DNA of 64,000 bases from Neocallimastix lanati (nom. inval.) (lineage: Eukaryota; Neocallimastigomycota; Neocallimastigomycetes; Neocallimastigales; Neocallimastigaceae), in NCBI GenBank assembly GCA_016946835.1, contig JACVTC010000001.1:3842501-3906500 (forward strand), read 5' to 3'. Both the position numbers and the translations under genes were made by a program. Below, in pieces: positions 60,423-64,000 of this stretch; the first letter of the stretch is position 1, and each line of letters begins with the position of its first letter. The notes beneath the pieces were generated by a model. The model did no database searches. It was given only the letters and a program-made list of their open reading frames with translations, and was not told the origin of the DNA.

Positions 60423-61466
60423 CTATTTTATATCATAAGTTCTTAAACAAGAATGGGTTATAATAGGAGAACATGCTGCATAACCCCCACCACAGTTAGT
60501 AACATCAGATTTACAACAACAATCATCGTCTTTGTGATTCATCGCAAAATCATAAATACAAGTTACAGTTGATACACCTGCACTTGCACCAGCAAGTCCG
60601 CTTGCTAAGACTACAGGTGCCGATAACTCTCCAAACACTGGTACAACTACACTTGCAGCTGCTAAAAATGCTGACAAACTCCCAGAAACGAAATCACATT
60701 CGTTATATTTGTCACTGTTAAAATAAGAATCATCAATATCGTCATTATTACTATCAGTTCTTTTTGTTTTATTTAATTTTTTTGTTACTAATTTACAACC
60801 GTTATTTATTTCTTCGGGTGAAATATAAGTGTCCGTTGAATCGGTTGATAGGGGTTGTCCATTTTCTTTACAATAAAAAGTTAGAGTATGACAATCATCA
60901 TTATAAAAATCAAAATTAGCATCATTGATTTTGTAAATTGGCTTTTCATCACAATGCAATTCATAAATTTTATTATATTGGTAAAGTTTGTTATTTTCTA
61001 ATTTTGAATTTATTGTATTTATATTTTCAATGACAAAAGGACTGTTTTCAAAGTTTTCATTGACAGTTTCGTTGTTTCCAAGGATCATAACACCGTCAAG
61101 ATTTTTATCAATTGTTTCTTCCGTTTTGAGAAGAACATTTGTAAAATTATAATTAATATTTTGATTCTCTAATAGGATCTCATTTGAAGATAATGTGAAA
61201 TTCTTAATGAAAACGTCATCACCTGTAAAGGTAATATTTTTTATTTTAATATCATAAATTGGTTCAGTATAATTTTTATAATTATTTGAATGTTCTTTTG
61301 TTTTTTTATTTTTAGATATATAATTAGAATTATGTATGTTTGTATTATTAGATTTAAATATTCTAATAGGACTTAAAGAATAAAATTCAATTTTTTTACC
61401 AGTAGAAGGTAAAATAAATAGAAGAAGTTCTATTAATATTATTATATTATATATTTCCTTATACAT
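60423..61466 (-). CDS. Secreted Asn-rich, Cys-rich protein of unknown function (347 aa)
   Basis: The only likely host protein gene. Residues 1-22 form a signal peptide (charged start, then IIILIELLLFILPSTG), so it is probably secreted or surface-bound. Residues 35-250 are Asn/Lys/Glu-rich with seven N-glycosylation sequons (N40, N65, N77, N89, N107, N132, N232). Twelve cysteines: 172, 192, 199, 224, 257, 303, 316-318, 325, 332, 340. Residues 259-302 are an Ala/Gly/Val/Ser-rich hydrophobic stretch (AFLAAASVVVPVFGEL, then SGLAGASAG) that could insert in or pack against a membrane. The C-terminus is a cysteine cluster (DDCCCKSDVTNCGGG). No intron is evident. I do not recognise the family; secretion is inferred, function is not. 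The start is the only ATG giving the signal peptide. Confidence 0.8.
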   Translation of the reverse strand: MYKEIYNIIILIELLLFILPSTGKKIEFYSLSPIRIFKSNNTNIHNSNYISKNKKTKEHSNNYKNYTEPIYDIKIKNITFTGDDVFIKNFTLSSNEILLENQNINYNFTNVLLKTEETIDKNLDGVMILGNNETVNENFENSPFVIENINTINSKLENNKLYQYNKIYELHCDEKPIYKINDANFDFYNDDCHTLTFYCKENGQPLSTDSTDTYISPEEINNGCKLVTKKLNKTKRTDSNNDDIDDSYFNSDKYNECDFVSGSLSAFLAAASVVVPVFGELSAPVVLASGLAGASAGVSTVTCIYDFAMNHKDDDCCCKSDVTNCGGGYAACSPIITHSCLRTYDIK

Positions 61467-62136
61467 AATTTTTAATAAAATAAATATTCATTCAATAAAA
61501 CTAATAATACAATAAAATAGTTTTATAAAATATTAATCCTATTTTATTTAAATAAATAATATATATACTAATCTATCGTTTTTATATTTATTAACTTATA
61601 GTTTATGTTTATCTTATTTTTTTAATACTTTAATACTTATTTATTTCTTTTTATCTTTTTTTTTTTTTTTTTTATTTTATTTTATTTTATTTTATTTTAT
61701 TTTATTTTATTTTATTTTATTTTATTTTATTTTATTTTATTTTATTTTATTTTTATTTATATTTATATTTTTTTTTATTTATTTATTTTCTTTTTATTTT
61801 ATTTTATTTTTTTTCTATTTTTATTATTTTTTATATATATGTATATTTTTTTAATTTTTTAATTTTTATATAATTTATTATTTGCTATTATATCTAATCT
61901 AGAAACAAAATTTAATAAATGAATAATTTAAAAAATATAAATAATAATATAAAACAATGATTTAAATCAAATGTATAAATTAATGTATAAATTAATTTTA
62001 GTCTAGAACAAGCCACATAATTAGTATAAATACATGTAAATTTTCTCTTTAAATCTTTGTAATTACCTTTATATATTTTCATATATAAATATATAAATAA
62101 AATATATTTTAAATAAAATAACTTTAATTAAATAAT
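61467..62136. other. AT-rich spacer with TTTTA microsatellite and Copia LTR
   Basis: Upstream region of the secreted-protein gene on one side and Copia 5' LTR on the other. A TTTTA array spans about 61672-61752. A TATA-like AGTATAAATACATG near 62018 is the likely Copia promoter. The LTR start cannot be set because its partner lies outside the window. Confidence 0.6.
61672..61752. repeat. (TTTTA)n microsatellite
   Basis: About 80 bp of regular TTTTA repeats about 200 bp upstream of the secreted-protein start codon. Confidence 0.9.
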
Positions 62137-62152
62137 AGATTAAGAGTCTCAT
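62137..62152 (+). promoter_or_regulatory. Copia PBS complementary to tRNA-Lys(CUU) anticodon arm
   Basis: AGATTAAGAGTCTCAT is the reverse complement of ATGAGACTCTTAATCT, which matches the anticodon stem-loop of eukaryotic tRNA-Lys(CUU) as I remember it. It lies between the LTR and gag. Drosophila copia is known to prime from a cleaved 5' half of initiator tRNA-Met; this would be the same mechanism with another tRNA. Confidence 0.7.
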
Positions 62153-62191
62153 TCTGAGATTAAGAAAACATTTTTATTTTTCTGCAAAACA

Positions 62192-64000
62192 ATGACTAAA
62201 TACGATTTGGGAATTAAGTTTAATGGAAGAAACTACAATCAATGGTTTCTTCTTCTTTCCAGCCACTTACGTTCTGAAAGACTTAGTGACTACATTACTA
62301 TTGATGTAGTCAATAACGCAAGAAGTGATCTCCGCGATGCTGCGAATGAAGCTGCTCGATTGGCCCAGTTACCTCAAGATCGAAGGGATGACGAAGCTCT
62401 TGCCCGTCAGCGAAATATCGTCCAAGGAATACGCCAAACAGTGGAAGAGGCAGAAGCCAAAGAGGCCACTGTAAATTCAATTATTATCTCCAATGTGACT
62501 GAAAAAGTACTTACGTACATTCAGAACATTAATAATCCCCGAGAAAAAATCGAGAAATTAGAATTTCTCTATCATCGGGATGAAGAGGAAAAATATAGCC
62601 TCTTATTAGCCAGAATATATAATCTCAAGGCTAAGAACGTTCAAAACGTAATGGACGTTCTAAATGAAATTGTTGAAATTTTTAATGTGTTAGACGACAC
62701 AAATCTACGTATTAATAATCTTGAAAAATTAATTATTATGCAAGAAGCCCTTCCAAGAGATCTTGCTAAAGAATTCAAGCCTAGAGCTAATATTGACCCG
62801 ACTGCATTTTATAATGAAATTAAGGACACTGTTACTTTTTACAACTACAAATCGAAAAGAAACATCAATAAACCTAAAAATAATCCGACAGTTAACGAAG
62901 TCAGGGTCGACCCAATGGACCTTGATAATATCAATGATTACAAAAGGAAGTTCTATCATATCTGCGATATAACCGGACACACCACCAAGGAATGCCGTTA
63001 CAATCTGAAGACCAAGGGAAATCACTCCAAGAAGAAGAAGAATTACAAGAAAAATCTTAGCAATATTGAAAAATTCAAGAACCTATCTTATGAAGACATT
63101 AATAACAAGTTCAAAGACGACATGGATAGTCTCGAACCAGCCACCATGGACAGTCATTTTATGGATCACGAACATAATTTTAAGTTTGCACGTGACCTTC
63201 TAGAAACTTCTGAGTTTAACATTGGAAACGTTTCTCCAGGACAAAACTTAAATGTTTTGTGTCAAAATTGTGACCAATATTCACGTGATCCAATTACACA
63301 AAATGGTATTGATCATGTGACAAACACCAAGTCATCTCTATGGACCCTTGATACCGGTGCTTGTGAACACATCACAAGGGATAAGTCTTTACTTTCTAAT
63401 TTCGTTCCAAACAAGATGGTTCTACGATGTGCCAACAACACTACCTGTACCTTTGAGGGTTATGGTACTTTTCATGGTATCATTAACAATTTTCCGGTTA
63501 CCTTAAATAGAGTTCTTTATTCCAAGAATGTAAATAAGAACCTTATTAGTGGAATTAAATTAGCCTCCGAAGGTATTCTCTTTAGTACTGGAACTATAGA
63601 TAATAAAACCTTCGTTAAATTATCATCCTCTAAGGATAACTCAACCTTAGGTTATTTTTATAACCAAGATAATATTATTAGAATCCCAATTTTACAGGGA
63701 TCTAATATTTTATCAAACCTTGAGGACAATAATAATAGTGATCTGCAGTTATGGCATAACAGATTAGGCCATTTCTACAATAAAGATATTTTCACATATC
63801 TTTCAGATCACAACACTCTTGTAAATAACTGCCCTGAGTGCAGTATTTGCAAATTAAAGAGAAGCCCCCATAATAAAACTCCTCCCCGGGCTTCTGATAA
63901 TCTTGAGGTCATTCATTCAGATATAGTTGGACCTCTTGAAACCTCAGTTACAGGAAAGAAATATTTCATTTCTTTCATTGATGAACATTGTAGAAAATCT
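62192..64000 (+). CDS. Copia gag-pol polyprotein, N-terminal 603 residues
   Basis: Open from ATG 62192 to the window edge. A Copia-type gag (FNGRNYNQWFLLLSSHL near residue 10-27; a charged helical middle) is followed by a zinc-knuckle-like segment (HICDITGHTTKEC) near 250, a basic Lys-rich linker, aspartic protease (WTLDTGACEH, D387), the GAG-pre-integrase motif (LWHNRLGH, W521-H527), integrase zinc cysteines (CPECSICK, 547-553), and the first catalytic-region Asp of integrase (IHSDIVGPL, D577). Integrase before RT is the Copia order; RT and RNase H lie beyond the window. Confidence 0.93.
   Translation, partial: MTKYDLGIKFNGRNYNQWFLLLSSHLRSERLSDYITIDVVNNARSDLRDAANEAARLAQLPQDRRDDEALARQRNIVQGIRQTVEEAEAKEATVNSIIISNVTEKVLTYIQNINNPREKIEKLEFLYHRDEEEKYSLLLARIYNLKAKNVQNVMDVLNEIVEIFNVLDDTNLRINNLEKLIIMQEALPRDLAKEFKPRANIDPTAFYNEIKDTVTFYNYKSKRNINKPKNNPTVNEVRVDPMDLDNINDYKRKFYHICDITGHTTKECRYNLKTKGNHSKKKKNYKKNLSNIEKFKNLSYEDINNKFKDDMDSLEPATMDSHFMDHEHNFKFARDLLETSEFNIGNVSPGQNLNVLCQNCDQYSRDPITQNGIDHVTNTKSSLWTLDTGACEHITRDKSLLSNFVPNKMVLRCANNTTCTFEGYGTFHGIINNFPVTLNRVLYSKNVNKNLISGIKLASEGILFSTGTIDNKTFVKLSSSKDNSTLGYFYNQDNIIRIPILQGSNILSNLEDNNNSDLQLWHNRLGHFYNKDIFTYLSDHNTLVNNCPECSICKLKRSPHNKTPPRASDNLEVIHSDIVGPLETSVTGKKYFISFIDEHCRKS

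Larger units (their letters stand above)
62000..64000 (+). mobile_element. Copia-type LTR element, 5' half
   Basis: Runs off the right edge of the window. Parts seen: end of the 5' LTR with a TATA-like box, a half-tRNA type PBS, and an open gag-pol frame through gag, protease, GAG-pre-integrase and the start of the integrase core. What is visible looks whole. Richer in G/C than the flanking DNA. Age cannot be judged without the 3' LTR. Confidence 0.9.

Overview
This is a very AT-rich eukaryotic window (intergenic DNA is almost only A/T, with long homopolymers and AT microsatellites) made almost entirely of retroelements. Composition, long poly(A/T) runs, Ty3-like and Copia-like LTR elements and APE-type LINEs suggest a fungus, perhaps an anaerobic gut fungus (Neocallimastigomycota). 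That is inference: no diagnostic host housekeeping gene is present. Only one probable host protein gene is visible, a secreted Asn- and Cys-rich protein (60423-61466, minus).

Layout. 1-7.1 kb: low-complexity DNA, a decayed LINE A relic on + and a long tandem array of LINE-terminus-like units. 7.1-12.3 kb: a broken Ty3-like element on minus, interrupted by a repeat with tRNA-like A/B boxes. 13.1-23.8 kb: a LINE cluster: mosaic relics, a short LINE B end with a target-site duplication, a nearly intact LINE A, a degenerate LINE B, and a LINE C end facing LINE B head-to-head. 25.3-32.9 kb: a whole-looking Tf1/sushi-type chromovirus (minus) with LTRs identical by eye, a 5-bp TSD, and an apparent self-priming site.

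32.9-56.9 kb: the most striking region. Two near-identical Ty3-like elements and ten LTR-like non-coding units stand head-to-tail, each starting TG and each junction carrying (A)ATTT. The left edge of the stack lies about 20 bp upstream of the A box of the second tRNA-like repeat, recalling Ty3 targeting of Pol III start sites. The two Ty3-like elements have near-identical bodies but different 5' leaders that appear to fold into the same seven-helix RNA with compensatory changes. Both carry a -1 frameshift signal (UUUAAAU, 7-nt spacer, pseudoknot). Three of the LTR-like units share another covarying H-type pseudoknot.

56.9-64 kb: a Copia gag fragment fused to a LINE C fragment, an unrecognised less AT-rich stretch ending in a palindrome, the secreted-protein gene, and the 5' half of a Copia element (open to the window edge) whose leader matches the anticodon arm of tRNA-Lys(CUU), fitting Copia-style half-tRNA priming. 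All helices, identities and tRNA matches were read by eye.
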